Assembly (NCBI RefSeq): GCF_025231525.1
Contig: NZ_CP103057.1
Span: 1,319,001 to 1,383,000, forward strand
DNA: 64,000 nucleotides
From: Sphingomonas endolithica
Lineage (GTDB): Bacteria; Pseudomonadota; Alphaproteobacteria; Sphingomonadales; Sphingomonadaceae
Direction: 5' to 3'
A program made the translations under genes and the position numbers. The notes beneath the pieces were generated by a model, which was not told where the DNA came from, did not search any database, and saw nothing but the letters and a program-made list of their open reading frames with translations. Shown here piece after piece: positions 31,424 to 39,536 of this stretch (the first letter of the stretch is position 1; each line of letters starts with the position of its first letter).

Positions 31424-32569
31424 TCATTGCCGCGTCATCTCCCGCCCGACGATCATCCGCATCACCTGGTTGGTGCCCTCCAGGATCGAATGCACGCGCA
31501 GGTCGCGCCAGAAGCGCTCGATCGGATAATCCTGCAGATAGCCGTACCCGCCATGCAGTTGCAGCGCACGATCGACGACGCTGGAGCCGGTATCGGTGGC
31601 AAGCCGCTTGGCCATCGCCGCGAACTTGGTCTTGTCGGGCGCATTCGCGGTCACCTTGGCCGCCGCGATATACAGCAAGGCACGCGCCGCCTCGAGCTCG
31701 GTCGCCATGTCGGCGAGCATGAACTGCGTGTTCTGGAAATCCGCCACCGCCTGGCCGAACTGCTTGCGATCCTTGGTGTAGCGTACCGCTTCGTCGATGC
31801 AGCGCTGCGCACCGCCCAGCGAACAGGCGCCGATATTGAGCCGCCCGCCGTCCAGCCCCATCATCGCGATGCGGAAGCCCTCGCCCAGCCCGCCGACCAG
31901 GTTCTCGCCCGGCACGCGCACCGCATCGAACATCACCTGCCGCGTCGGCTGCGAATGCCAGCCGAGCTTCTTCTCGTTCGCGCCGAAGCTGACGCCGGGC
32001 ATGTCCTTCTCGATCACCAGGCAGGAAATGCCCTTGGGGCCTTCCTCGCCGGTGCGGACCATCGTGACATAGACTTCGTTCTCGCCGGCGCCGCTGATGA
32101 ACTGCTTGGTGCCGCTGACGATCCAGTCGTCGCCATCCTTCACCGCCTTGGTCTTGAGCGCCGCGGCGTCCGATCCCGAACCGGGTTCGGTCAGGCAATA
32201 GCTCGCGATCCGGTCCATCGTCACCAGATCGGGCAGATATTTGTCCTTCACCGGCTGCGCGCCGAACCGGTCGATCATCCAGCTGGCCATGTTGTGGATG
32301 CTGATGAACGCCGAGGTCGAGGGACAACCATAGGCCATCTGCTCCATGATCAGCGCCGCCTCCAGCCGCCCGAGATTGATCCCGCCGCTCTCCTCCGACA
32401 CGTAGATCGAGGCGAAGCCGAGTTCCGCCGCCGCACGGATCGTATCGCGCGGAAAGATGTGGTGCTCGTCCCATTCCGCGGCATGCGGCGTGATGCGATC
32501 GGCAGTGAACCGCCGCGCCAGATCCTGGATCTCGCGCTGGTCGTCGGTAAGGTCGAACTGGTTGGTCAT
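31424..32569 (-). CDS. Isobutyryl-CoA dehydrogenase (acyl-CoA dehydrogenase family)
   Basis: The 381-residue product has the FAD/acyl-CoA dehydrogenase signatures SYCLTEPGSGSDAAALKT and the C-terminal QLHGGYGYLQDYPIERFWRD. Its N-terminus, FDLTDDQREIQDLARRF, is typical. Position between mmsA and the hydrolase gene points to isobutyryl-CoA as substrate, giving methacrylyl-CoA. A general short-chain acyl-CoA dehydrogenase is the alternative. The start codon lies 19 nt from a palindromic repeat that begins the antisense nuclease unit. Confidence 0.9.
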   Translation of the reverse strand: MTNQFDLTDDQREIQDLARRFTADRITPHAAEWDEHHIFPRDTIRAAAELGFASIYVSEESGGINLGRLEAALIMEQMAYGCPSTSAFISIHNMASWMIDRFGAQPVKDKYLPDLVTMDRIASYCLTEPGSGSDAAALKTKAVKDGDDWIVSGTKQFISGAGENEVYVTMVRTGEEGPKGISCLVIEKDMPGVSFGANEKKLGWHSQPTRQVMFDAVRVPGENLVGGLGEGFRIAMMGLDGGRLNIGACSLGGAQRCIDEAVRYTKDRKQFGQAVADFQNTQFMLADMATELEAARALLYIAAAKVTANAPDKTKFAAMAKRLATDTGSSVVDRALQLHGGYGYLQDYPIERFWRDLRVHSILEGTNQVMRMIVGREMTRQ

Positions 32570-32588
32570 TGGAAAGTCTTTCCGTATT

Positions 32589-32670
32589 CGTCATCCCGGA
32601 CTTGATCCGGGATCCAGAGCCGCTGGCAATGCCCATCGTGACTCTGGATCCTGACGTTCGTCAGGACAAC
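32589..32670. repeat. Left palindromic repeat of the GIY-YIG unit
   Basis: The order of parts is CGTCATCCCGGACTTGATCC hairpin, inner arm GGATCCAGAGC, spacer, inner arm ACTCTGGATCC, then TGACGTTCGTCAGGA hairpin. The right-hand element at 33041 has these two hairpin types in the opposite order, so the pair is inverted. Confidence 0.82.
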
Positions 32671-32682
32671 GGGAGACGTAGG

Positions 32683-33000
32683 GTGCAACGTGAGCCGGCG
32701 ATCTACATAATGGCGAGCGCCCGCAACGGCACGCTTTATGTCGGGGTCACGTCCAACCTGATGGCACGCATCGTTCAACACCGCGAGGGCACGCTAGACG
32801 GCTTCACCAAACGACATGGCGTCAAACGCCTGGTCTGGTTCCAGATGGCCGACACGATGGAAGCAGCGATCACCCGCGAAAAGCAACTAAAGGTCTGGCG
32901 CCGCGCATGGAAGCTGGACCTGATCGAATCCGAGAAGCCCACCTGGCGCGACCTAGCCGAAGACCTAGCCTTCCCCCCACTCCCCACACCGTCATCCTGA
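32683..33000 (+). CDS. Small GIY-YIG nuclease-domain protein flanked by inverted palindromic repeats
   Basis: The product is about 105 residues from a GTG at 32683, with GGGAG 7 nt upstream. The N-terminal half matches the single-domain GIY-YIG family (YhbQ/UPF0213-like): IYIMASARNGTLYVGVTSNL stands for the GIY...YIG strands, followed by the Arg (LMARIVQHREG) and a Glu in AITREKQLKVWRR. The C-terminus is Pro-rich, and the stop codon lies within a CGTCATCCTGACG half-repeat. The gene is antisense to the surrounding valine operon, between mmsA and the acyl-CoA dehydrogenase gene, and has complete inverted palindromes on both sides. GIY-YIG proteins nick or cut DNA; this one's target is unknown. 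Confidence 0.85.
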   Translation: MQREPAIYIMASARNGTLYVGVTSNLMARIVQHREGTLDGFTKRHGVKRLVWFQMADTMEAAITREKQLKVWRRAWKLDLIESEKPTWRDLAEDLAFPPLPTPSS

Positions 33001-33040
33001 CGAACGTCAGAATGCCAAAAACCCAGCCGCCCACCAACCC

Positions 33041-33123
33041 CGTCATCCTGACGAAAGTCAGGATCCAGAGCCACAAACGCCCCCGCCCGCCGCTCTGGAT
33101 CCTGGATCAAGTCCAGGATGACG
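33041..33123. repeat. Right palindromic repeat of the GIY-YIG unit
   Basis: The order of parts is CGTCATCCTGACGAAAGTCA hairpin, GGATCCAGAGC, spacer, GCTCTGGATCC, then TGGATCAAGTCCA hairpin ending ATGACG. It is the inverse of the element at 32589. An extra half-copy, CGTCATCCTGACGAACGTCA, starts at 32990 and overlaps the nuclease stop codon. Confidence 0.82.
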
Positions 33124-33145
33124 TGGTAAAAAACAACCACCCCCC

Positions 33146-34654
33146 TCACCCCATCGTCGGAATGACAAACGCATTGGCCCCATCCCCAACGCCACCATCC
33201 GGCCAGCGCTGCGTGATCGTCTTGACCTTGGTCCAGAACTTCACGCCTTCCATGCCGTGCTGGTTGGTGTCGCCAAAGGCCGAGCGCTTCCACCCACCAA
33301 AGGTGTGGTAAGCCACCGGCACCGGGATCGGCACGTTGATGCCGACCATGCCGACATTGACACGCGCCGCAAACTCACGCGCCGCATGCCCGTTGCGCGT
33401 GAAGATCGCCACGCCATTGCCATATTGATGCTCGCTGGGCAGGCGCACGGCATGCTCGAAATCGTCCGCCCGGACGATCTGCAGCACGGGGCCGAAAATC
33501 TCCTCCTTGTAGCTCTCCATGTCGGTCGTGACATGGTCGAACAGCGACGGGCCAATGAAGAAGCCCTTCTCATGCCCCTGCAGCTCGAAGCCGCGACCAT
33601 CGACGACCAGTTCGGCGCCTTCGTCGACGCCCTTCTGGATCCAGCCTTCGACGCGCGCCTTGTGCGCGGCGTTGACCACCGGGCCATAATGCGCGTCATT
33701 GTCGGTGCTGACCCCCACACGAAGTGCTGCGATCGCGGGCAGCAGCTTCTCGCGCAGGGCGATCGCGGTCTTCTCGCCCACCGGCACGACCACCGGCAGC
33801 GCCATGCAGCGCTCGCCGGCCGAGCCGAAGGCGGCACCCGACAGATCGGCGACGACTTGGTCGAGATCGGCGTCCGGCATGACGATGCCGTGGTTCTTCG
33901 CCCCGCCCATCGCCTGCACGCGCTTGCCCGCCGCGACACCGCGACGATAGACATAATGCGCGATGTCGGACGAGCCGACGAAGCTGACCGCGCTGATCGC
34001 CGGATGATCCAGGATCGCGTCGACCATCTCCTTGTCGCCGTGCACCACCTGCAGGACGCCCTCGGGAAGCCCCGCCTCGATGAACAATTCCGCCAGCCGC
34101 ACCGGCACCGACGGGTCGCGCTCCGACGGCTTCAGGATGAAGGCGTTGCCGGTGGCGATCGCCACGCCCGACATCCACAACGGAATCATGCCGGGGAAGT
34201 TGAACGGCGTGATCCCGGCACCAATGCCGAGCGGCTGGCGCATCGAATAGACGTCGATCCCCGGACCCGCGCCCTGGGTATATTCGCCCTTCAACACGTG
34301 CGGGATGCCGCAGCAGAACTCGATCACTTCCAGCCCGCGCTGGATATCGCCCTTGCTGTCGGCGATCACCTTGCCGTGTTCGGAGCTGAGCAGGTGCGCC
34401 AGCTCGTCCATATGCGCCTCGACCAGCGCCTTGAAATTGAAAATCACGCGGGCGCGGCGCTGCGGATTGGTTGCGGCCCAGCCCGGCTGCGCCTTGAGAG
34501 CAGCGGCCACCGCCTGGTCGAGCAATGCCTGGTCGCCGAGCTGTACGGTCGCCTGCACCTGCCCGGTATTGGGATCGAACACGTCGCCGGTCCGTGCCCC
34601 CGCCCCAGCGCCACCGCCAGAGTGGCTGGCGATGAAATGGTCGATGCTGCGCAT
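33146..34654 (-). CDS. mmsA: CoA-acylating methylmalonate-semialdehyde dehydrogenase
   Basis: The 502-residue product is an aldehyde dehydrogenase with the MmsA-type catalytic loop GSAGERCMALPV, and upstream ITPFNFPGMIPLWM. It converts methylmalonate semialdehyde to propionyl-CoA, CO2 and NADH in valine and myo-inositol catabolism. It is the first gene of the minus-strand valine cluster. The propionyl-CoA it makes is the substrate of the pcc/mce/scpA genes 17-27 kb downstream in this window. Confidence 0.95.
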   Translation of the reverse strand: MRSIDHFIASHSGGGAGAGARTGDVFDPNTGQVQATVQLGDQALLDQAVAAALKAQPGWAATNPQRRARVIFNFKALVEAHMDELAHLLSSEHGKVIADSKGDIQRGLEVIEFCCGIPHVLKGEYTQGAGPGIDVYSMRQPLGIGAGITPFNFPGMIPLWMSGVAIATGNAFILKPSERDPSVPVRLAELFIEAGLPEGVLQVVHGDKEMVDAILDHPAISAVSFVGSSDIAHYVYRRGVAAGKRVQAMGGAKNHGIVMPDADLDQVVADLSGAAFGSAGERCMALPVVVPVGEKTAIALREKLLPAIAALRVGVSTDNDAHYGPVVNAAHKARVEGWIQKGVDEGAELVVDGRGFELQGHEKGFFIGPSLFDHVTTDMESYKEEIFGPVLQIVRADDFEHAVRLPSEHQYGNGVAIFTRNGHAAREFAARVNVGMVGINVPIPVPVAYHTFGGWKRSAFGDTNQHGMEGVKFWTKVKTITQRWPDGGVGDGANAFVIPTMG

Positions 34655-34836
34655 TCTCTCTCTCCGTATTTTGTCGCCCCTATCTCACTCCGCCTTTGCG
34701 CAGGCAAGCCGCAGCAGCGCTGCGGGGAGCCCCCATTTGCATCCCGCAAGCCACGGTTAGCATGGCGTTTAGGTTGCGCCGCACGGCCCGCGCCCCTATC
34801 TCGATCGCTTATCGATTTACCCTGGGGACGAGCCGC

Positions 34837-35160
34837 ATGACCATGTTCGACGATCGCGAACGCGCATTCGAGACGAAGTACGCGCGCGACGAGGAAATGC
34901 AGTTTCGTGTCACCGCGCGGCGCAACCGCCTGCTCGGCCAATGGGCCGCGGAACAGATGAAGCTGACCGCGGAAGAGACCGACGCCTATGCCAAGGCGGT
35001 CGTCCAGGCCGATTTCGAGGAAGCCGGCGACGAAGACGTGATCCGCAAGCTGGTCAGCGATCTGACCGCGGCGGGCGTCGAGATCGACGAGGTCGTGGTG
35101 CGCGAGGCGATCAACGACAAGTTCGTCGAGGCCCGCCGCCAGCTGATGCAGGCGGAATAA
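34837..35160 (+). CDS. ATPase inhibitor subunit zeta (DUF1476 protein)
   Basis: The 107-residue product has the conserved start MTMFDDRERAFETKYARDEE and a four-helix, charged composition typical of DUF1476. In Paracoccus and other alphaproteobacteria this protein is the zeta subunit, which blocks reverse rotation of F1-ATPase. It fits with the short epsilon subunit (atpC) in this window, which lacks the inhibitory arm. It is followed by bolA (4 nt) and then the glutaredoxin gene, so the three are probably one operon. Confidence 0.88.
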   Translation: MTMFDDRERAFETKYARDEEMQFRVTARRNRLLGQWAAEQMKLTAEETDAYAKAVVQADFEEAGDEDVIRKLVSDLTAAGVEIDEVVVREAINDKFVEARRQLMQAE

Positions 35161-35164
35161 GACC

Positions 35165-35398
35165 GTGGCGATGGCGGCAAGCGAGATCGAGGCGCTGATC
35201 GTCGGCGGCATTCCCGACGCGCAGGTGGTGATCACCGATCTGGCGGGCGACGGCGATCATTATGCCGCGCGCGTGGTGTCGGAGAGTTTCCGTGGGCTAG
35301 CCCGCATCAAGCAACACCAGGCAGTCTATGCCGCGCTCGGCGGCCGCATGGGCGGCGTGCTCCACGCGCTGCAACTGACCACCGCAATTCCCGAATGA
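35165..35398 (+). CDS. BolA-family protein
   Basis: The 77-residue product has the BolA-fold motif DLAGDGDHYAARVVSESFRG and the conserved His in KQHQAVYAALGG. BolA proteins form [2Fe-2S]-bridged heterodimers with CGFS monothiol glutaredoxins and act in iron homeostasis. The glutaredoxin gene follows 10 nt downstream, which supports this role. The start is either the GTG at 35165 or an ATG at 35171. Confidence 0.9.
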   Translation: MAMAASEIEALIVGGIPDAQVVITDLAGDGDHYAARVVSESFRGLARIKQHQAVYAALGGRMGGVLHALQLTTAIPE

Positions 35399-35408
35399 GG
35401 AGCCGAAC

Positions 35409-35744
35409 ATGACCGAAGACGCACAGGCACGCATCGCCGATATGGTCGCCAAGAGCGACGTCCTGCTGTTCATGAAGGGCAGTCCGTTATTCCCGCAATG
35501 CGGCTTTTCCAGCCGCGCGATCGCCATCCTCAATCACCTGGGTGCCGAGTTCGAGAGCGTCGACGTGCTGCAGGATCAGGGCGTGCGCCAGGGGATCAAG
35601 GAATTCTCCGACTGGCCGACCATCCCGCAGCTTTACGTCAAGGGCGAGTTCGTCGGCGGTTCGGACATCATGATGGAGATGTACGAATCCGGCGAGCTGC
35701 AGCAGCTGCTGGTGGATCAAGGCGTGGTGCGCGCCGCTTCCTGA
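35409..35744 (+). CDS. grxD: Grx4-family monothiol glutaredoxin
   Basis: The 111-residue product has the CGFS active site in FPQCGFSSRAIAIL, a glutathione-binding TIPQLYVKGEFVGGSDI stretch, and the usual single-domain length. It carries and transfers [2Fe-2S] clusters with BolA. It is the last gene of the zeta-bolA-grxD group. The Shine-Dalgarno is GAGGAG just upstream. Confidence 0.95.
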   Translation: MTEDAQARIADMVAKSDVLLFMKGSPLFPQCGFSSRAIAILNHLGAEFESVDVLQDQGVRQGIKEFSDWPTIPQLYVKGEFVGGSDIMMEMYESGELQQLLVDQGVVRAAS

Positions 35745-35914
35745 TATTGGGGAGCCGGGTGCGGGCGGACCGGCGCGACACGGAAACAGCGCCTTATGGT
35801 CCGCCCTGCTGAAGCGTGAAACGCTCGGCTGCCGGTTACTATGCAGGCGGCGTGCCACTTCTTAGCAGCGGCGCATTTCTGCCGCCGCGATTGGTTAATG
35901 GCCGAAACGCCTCT

Positions 35915-35944
35915 GTGTCGATTGTAAGTTTTATCGACACTTAC
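35915..35944. promoter_or_regulatory. Two interleaved inverted repeats upstream of the ThDP enzyme gene
   Basis: GTGTCGAT (35915) pairs perfectly with ATCGACAC (35933). GTAAGT (35924) pairs with ACTTAC (35939). The stems overlap, so only one could form at a time in RNA. They end 42 nt before the start codon. The rest of the 242-bp gap shows nothing I recognise. Confidence 0.4.
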
Positions 35945-35986
35945 CGCGCTCTACCCAAGCTGGCGCCGTCGCGTTAGACTTGGTGC

Positions 35987-37636
35987 ATGAACATCAATCG
36001 TACCGGCGGCCGCATCCTGGTCGATCAATTGGTCGCCCAGGGTTGCGACCGCATCTTCACCGTCCCCGGCGAAAGCTTCCTCGCCGTGCTGGATGCGCTG
36101 CATGACACGCCGGCCATCGATCTCGTCGTCTGCCGGCAGGAGGGCGGGGTCGGCCTCATGGCCTGCGCCGATGGTGCGCTGACCGGCCGTCCCGGCATTG
36201 CCTTCGTCACGCGCGGCCCGGGCGCGACCAATGCGTCGATCGGCGTCCATGTCGCGATGCAGGACAGCCAGCCGATGATCCTGTTCATCGGCGATGTCGA
36301 CCGCGGCATGAAGGACCGCGAAGGCTTCCAGGAAGTCGATTTTCCCGCGATGTTCGCGCCGCTCTGCAAATGGGCCGCGAAGATCGACGATGCCGCGCGC
36401 ATCCCGGAATATGTCGCGCGTGCCTATGCCACGGCGATGAACGGCCGCCCGGGCCCGGTGGTGCTGGCCCTGCCGGAGGATATGTTGCTTGATGTGGCCG
36501 AGGCGCTGGACCGCCCGCGCGTCAACCGCGTCGAGCAGGATGCGCTGATCGAGGCGGCCAGCACCGCCAACGACATGCTGCGCGCGGCCAGGCGCCCCGT
36601 GGCGATCATCGGCGGTGCGGGCTGGAACGGCAATACCGCCGAGATCGTCGAGGCGTTCGGCGTCGCCACCGGCGTGCCGCTGGTCGCGGCGTTTCGGCGG
36701 CAGGATGCGGTGGGCAATGACTGCCCGGTCTATGCCGGCAATCTCGGCTATGGCCCCAACCCAAAGCTGGCGGCGCGCGTGCGGCATGCCGACCTGATCC
36801 TCGTGCTGGGCGCGCGGCTGGGCGAAGCGACCACCGATGGCTATGCGCTGGTCACGCCGGATCACCCCGGACAGTCGCTGATCCACGTCCACCCCGATCC
36901 CACCGAGCTGAACAGCACCTACCGCGCCGATCTGGCGATCTGCGCCGACCCCGAGCGTTTCGCCAATCTGATGGAAATGTTGGCCGCCGACCAACCGGCG
37001 ATCGCCGCCGGTGCCGAGGCGCATGCCGACTATCTCGCCTGGTCCACCTCCGCACCGCGCGACCTGGCGTTGGATCTCGGCCCCTGCGTGGCGACGATGC
37101 GCGAGCGGCTGCCGGACGACACCATCATCTGCAATGGCGCCGGCAATTACAGCGGCTGGTGGCACCGTTACTGGCGCTATGGCGGCTATGGCACCCAACT
37201 GGCCCCGACCGCCGGCGCGATGGGCTACGGCCTCCCCGCCGCGATCGCCGCCGCGCTACGCCAGCCCGACCGCACCGTCGTGGCCTTGGCTGGCGACGGC
37301 TGCTTCTTGATGAACGGCCAGGAACTCGCCACCGCCGTCGCCCAGGGTGTCGACATGCTGGTCCTGGTGATCGACAATGGCTGGTACGGCACCATCCGTA
37401 TGCACCAAGAAAGAGAATTTCCAGGCCGCATCACCGGCACCAAATTGCACAATCCGGACTTTGCGGCCCTGGCCCGCGCTTACGGCTGCTGGGCCGAAAC
37501 AATAGAAGCGACCACCGATTTCGCCCCAGCGCTCGATCGCGCGATGGCGGAGCAGGGCGTGCGATTGCTGCACCTCAAGACCGATGTCGAGGCGATCACG
37601 GCCGGGACTACGCTGAGCGCGGTCAGGGGACGCTAG
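35987..37636 (+). CDS. Thiamine-diphosphate-dependent enzyme, acetolactate-synthase-like
   Basis: The 549-residue product has the three-domain POX/AHAS layout. The catalytic Glu region is CRQEGGVGLMACADG, the ThDP motif begins AGDGCFLMNGQE and ends VIDNGWYGTI, and the early TVPGESFLAVLDAL block is present. It lacks a small regulatory subunit gene beside it. It may be a catabolic acetolactate synthase, a benzoylformate-decarboxylase relative, or an oxalyl-CoA or sulfoacetaldehyde-type enzyme. The substrate is not determined by sequence alone. Its stop is 3 nt from the stop of the convergent regulator gene. Confidence 0.82.
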   Translation: MNINRTGGRILVDQLVAQGCDRIFTVPGESFLAVLDALHDTPAIDLVVCRQEGGVGLMACADGALTGRPGIAFVTRGPGATNASIGVHVAMQDSQPMILFIGDVDRGMKDREGFQEVDFPAMFAPLCKWAAKIDDAARIPEYVARAYATAMNGRPGPVVLALPEDMLLDVAEALDRPRVNRVEQDALIEAASTANDMLRAARRPVAIIGGAGWNGNTAEIVEAFGVATGVPLVAAFRRQDAVGNDCPVYAGNLGYGPNPKLAARVRHADLILVLGARLGEATTDGYALVTPDHPGQSLIHVHPDPTELNSTYRADLAICADPERFANLMEMLAADQPAIAAGAEAHADYLAWSTSAPRDLALDLGPCVATMRERLPDDTIICNGAGNYSGWWHRYWRYGGYGTQLAPTAGAMGYGLPAAIAAALRQPDRTVVALAGDGCFLMNGQELATAVAQGVDMLVLVIDNGWYGTIRMHQEREFPGRITGTKLHNPDFAALARAYGCWAETIEATTDFAPALDRAMAEQGVRLLHLKTDVEAITAGTTLSAVRGR

Positions 37637-37639
37637 AAT

Positions 37640-38458
37640 TCATCCCCGCGCGGCCATCGCTATGCGGATGCGCTCCGCAGTGTCCGGGGTCGCCGGATTG
37701 TAGACGATCATGCCGAGATCGGGCCGCCCGTCGATCGAGAAAGCGGAAAATTCCAGCTCGACCAGCCCGAGTTCGGCGTGGTGGATGCGCTTCAGGCCTT
37801 CCGATTGGCGGGCCACGTCGTTCTCCCGCCACAGCGCCGCGAACTCGGGGCTGCTGCGGGAAAGCTCGTCGACCAATTGCTCGATCTCCGCGCCCGCCCC
37901 GGCGCGCGCGGCATCGGCGCGAAAGGCGCCGACGACATAGCGCGCCACGCTGACCCAATCGGCCTGCGCCACTTTGACCGGCGAATTCGAGAAGATCAGG
38001 CGCAGGATGTTGCGCCCTTCCCGTGGCAGCTTGCTGTAATCGGTCAGCAGCATCGCCGCCGCGGCGTTCCACGCCACCACGTCCCACGTCGCGGTCTTGA
38101 TGATCGCCGGGCTCACGGGCAGCGCGTCGAGCACGCGTTGCAGCCGCGGCGTGACTTCGTCGACCACCGTGTACTGCGCTTCTGGTGGCCGGCCGAGGCC
38201 AAGGATGAAGAGATGCTCGCGCTCTGGCTCGGTCAGCATCAAACCGGCGGCAATGCGGTTCAGCACGTCGGCGGAAGGCGCCCCGCCCCGGCCTTGCTCG
38301 AGCCAGGTGTACCAGGTGGGCGAGATGTTGGCGCGTTGCGCAACCTCCTCGCGGCGCAGGCCGGGCGTCCGTCGGCGGCCACCGGCAAAGCCGAACGTCG
38401 CTGCATCCATGCGCGATCGCCGATCGCGAAGGAACACGCCCAAAGCATTGCTGGCCAT
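37640..38458 (-). CDS. Helix-turn-helix regulator with MmyB-type ligand-binding domain
   Basis: The 272-residue product has an N-terminal XRE helix-turn-helix (RREEVAQRANISPTWYTWLEQG) and a C-terminal MmyB-like domain (residues 90-270) thought to bind a small hydrophobic ligand. The same layout occurs in many regulators that control a divergent oxidoreductase gene. Here a divergent SDR gene starts 100 nt away, with an inverted repeat between them. It is probably a repressor of that gene and itself. Confidence 0.9.
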   Translation of the reverse strand: MASNALGVFLRDRRSRMDAATFGFAGGRRRTPGLRREEVAQRANISPTWYTWLEQGRGGAPSADVLNRIAAGLMLTEPEREHLFILGLGRPPEAQYTVVDEVTPRLQRVLDALPVSPAIIKTATWDVVAWNAAAAMLLTDYSKLPREGRNILRLIFSNSPVKVAQADWVSVARYVVGAFRADAARAGAGAEIEQLVDELSRSSPEFAALWRENDVARQSEGLKRIHHAELGLVELEFSAFSIDGRPDLGMIVYNPATPDTAERIRIAMAARG

Positions 38459-38489
38459 CGGTGCCGTCCTGTTACGTTTTATACCATGA

Positions 38490-38505
38490 TAAAGTCACTA
38501 CTTTA
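38490..38505. promoter_or_regulatory. Candidate operator between the MmyB-type regulator and the SDR gene
   Basis: TAAAGTCACTACTTTA is a perfect 6-bp inverted repeat with a 4-nt spacer, in the 100-bp divergent intergenic region and locally AT-rich. Confidence 0.5.
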
Positions 38506-38558
38506 ACAGGATCGGAGATAGCCCGAGATGACGCCTCGAACAATCACGGAGAGTTTCG

Positions 38559-39461
38559 ATGCGTGTATTTCTGACGGGTGCGACCGGCTTCATCGGATCG
38601 CGGATCGTTCCCGAATTGCTGGCGGCTGGGCACCAGGTGCTGGGCCTGACAAGATCGGATGCGGGCGCGGCCGCGCTGGTCGCGGCGGGCGCAGATGTGT
38701 ATCGCGGCACGCTGGAGGATCCCAGCAGCCTCGGCGCGGGCGCGGCGGAGGCCGATGCCGTGATCCACACCGCGTTCGATCATACGTTCAGCAACTTCGT
38801 CGCCAATTGCGACAACGACCGGCGGGTGATCGAGGCCTTGGGCGCGCCGCTGACGGGAACCGCCAAGCCGCTGATCATCACCTCGGGTGTGGGGATTGGT
38901 GATGCCGGCCCGGGCCAGCTTGCGCGCGAGGACCTGTTCAACCAGGATCATCCCAATCCGCGTATCGCCTCCGAGCGAGCCGGCAATGCGTTGCTGGACG
39001 CGGGCGTCGACGTCCGTGTCGTGCGGTTGCCGCAGGTGCATGATACGGTCAAGCAGGGGCTGATCTCCCCTTACATCGACATTGCACGGGAACGCCGTGC
39101 TGCCGCCTATATTGGCGAGGGCACCAACCGCTGGTCGGCGGCGCACGTGCTCGACGTGGCGAAGCTCTATGTGCTCGCGCTCGACAAGGGGCAACGCGGT
39201 GCACGCTACCATGCTGTCGACGAAGAAGGGATTGCGGGGCGCAAGATCGCGGAGGTCGTTGCTGCCGGATTGGGCGTGCCGAGCATCTCCTTGTCGCCTG
39301 CGGAGGCAGAGGGACATCTTGGCTGGCTGGCGATCTTCGCCGGGCTCGACATGGCGGCATCCAGCGCATGGACCCGCGCCGAGCTTGGCTGGGAGCCTAG
39401 CGGCCCGGGATTGATCGCCGATCTGGAAGCGATGGATTATACCACGGCAGCGGCGCCGTAA
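38559..39461 (+). CDS. NAD(P)-dependent short-chain dehydrogenase/epimerase-like oxidoreductase
   Basis: The 300-residue product is an extended SDR. The nucleotide-binding motif is GATGFIGSRIV near the N-terminus, and the rest resembles atypical NAD-dependent epimerase/dehydratase proteins. The usual YxxxK motif is not obvious; SERAGNALLDAG stands where it would be. GAGAG lies ahead of the ATG. It is likely controlled by the divergent MmyB-type regulator. Substrate unknown. Confidence 0.82.
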   Translation: MRVFLTGATGFIGSRIVPELLAAGHQVLGLTRSDAGAAALVAAGADVYRGTLEDPSSLGAGAAEADAVIHTAFDHTFSNFVANCDNDRRVIEALGAPLTGTAKPLIITSGVGIGDAGPGQLAREDLFNQDHPNPRIASERAGNALLDAGVDVRVVRLPQVHDTVKQGLISPYIDIARERRAAAYIGEGTNRWSAAHVLDVAKLYVLALDKGQRGARYHAVDEEGIAGRKIAEVVAAGLGVPSISLSPAEAEGHLGWLAIFAGLDMAASSAWTRAELGWEPSGPGLIADLEAMDYTTAAAP

Positions 39462-39482
39462 ATCCAGCCTGCCAAGACGAGC

Positions 39483-39520
39483 AAAAAGGCCGCCCTGGTT
39501 CCCCAGGACGGCCTTTTTTT
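39483..39520. terminator. Bidirectional intrinsic terminator between SDR and csbD genes
   Basis: An A-tract, a GC-rich stem (GGCCGCCCTGG/CCAGGACGGCC, one mismatch) with a 4-nt loop, and a T7 tract form a hairpin usable from both strands. It ends both convergent genes. Confidence 0.9.
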
Positions 39521-39536
39521 CAATCCGACGCAGCGA

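Noticed and set aside
32683..33000. GIY-YIG gene as an intron-homing endonuclease
   Set aside because: No group I intron or intein context; the protein lacks the DNA-binding extension of homing enzymes and matches the small single-domain family.
32990..33123. Possible short CRISPR-like repeat cluster
   Set aside because: The copies are palindromic and inverted, not direct repeats with uniform unique spacers, and no cas gene is near.
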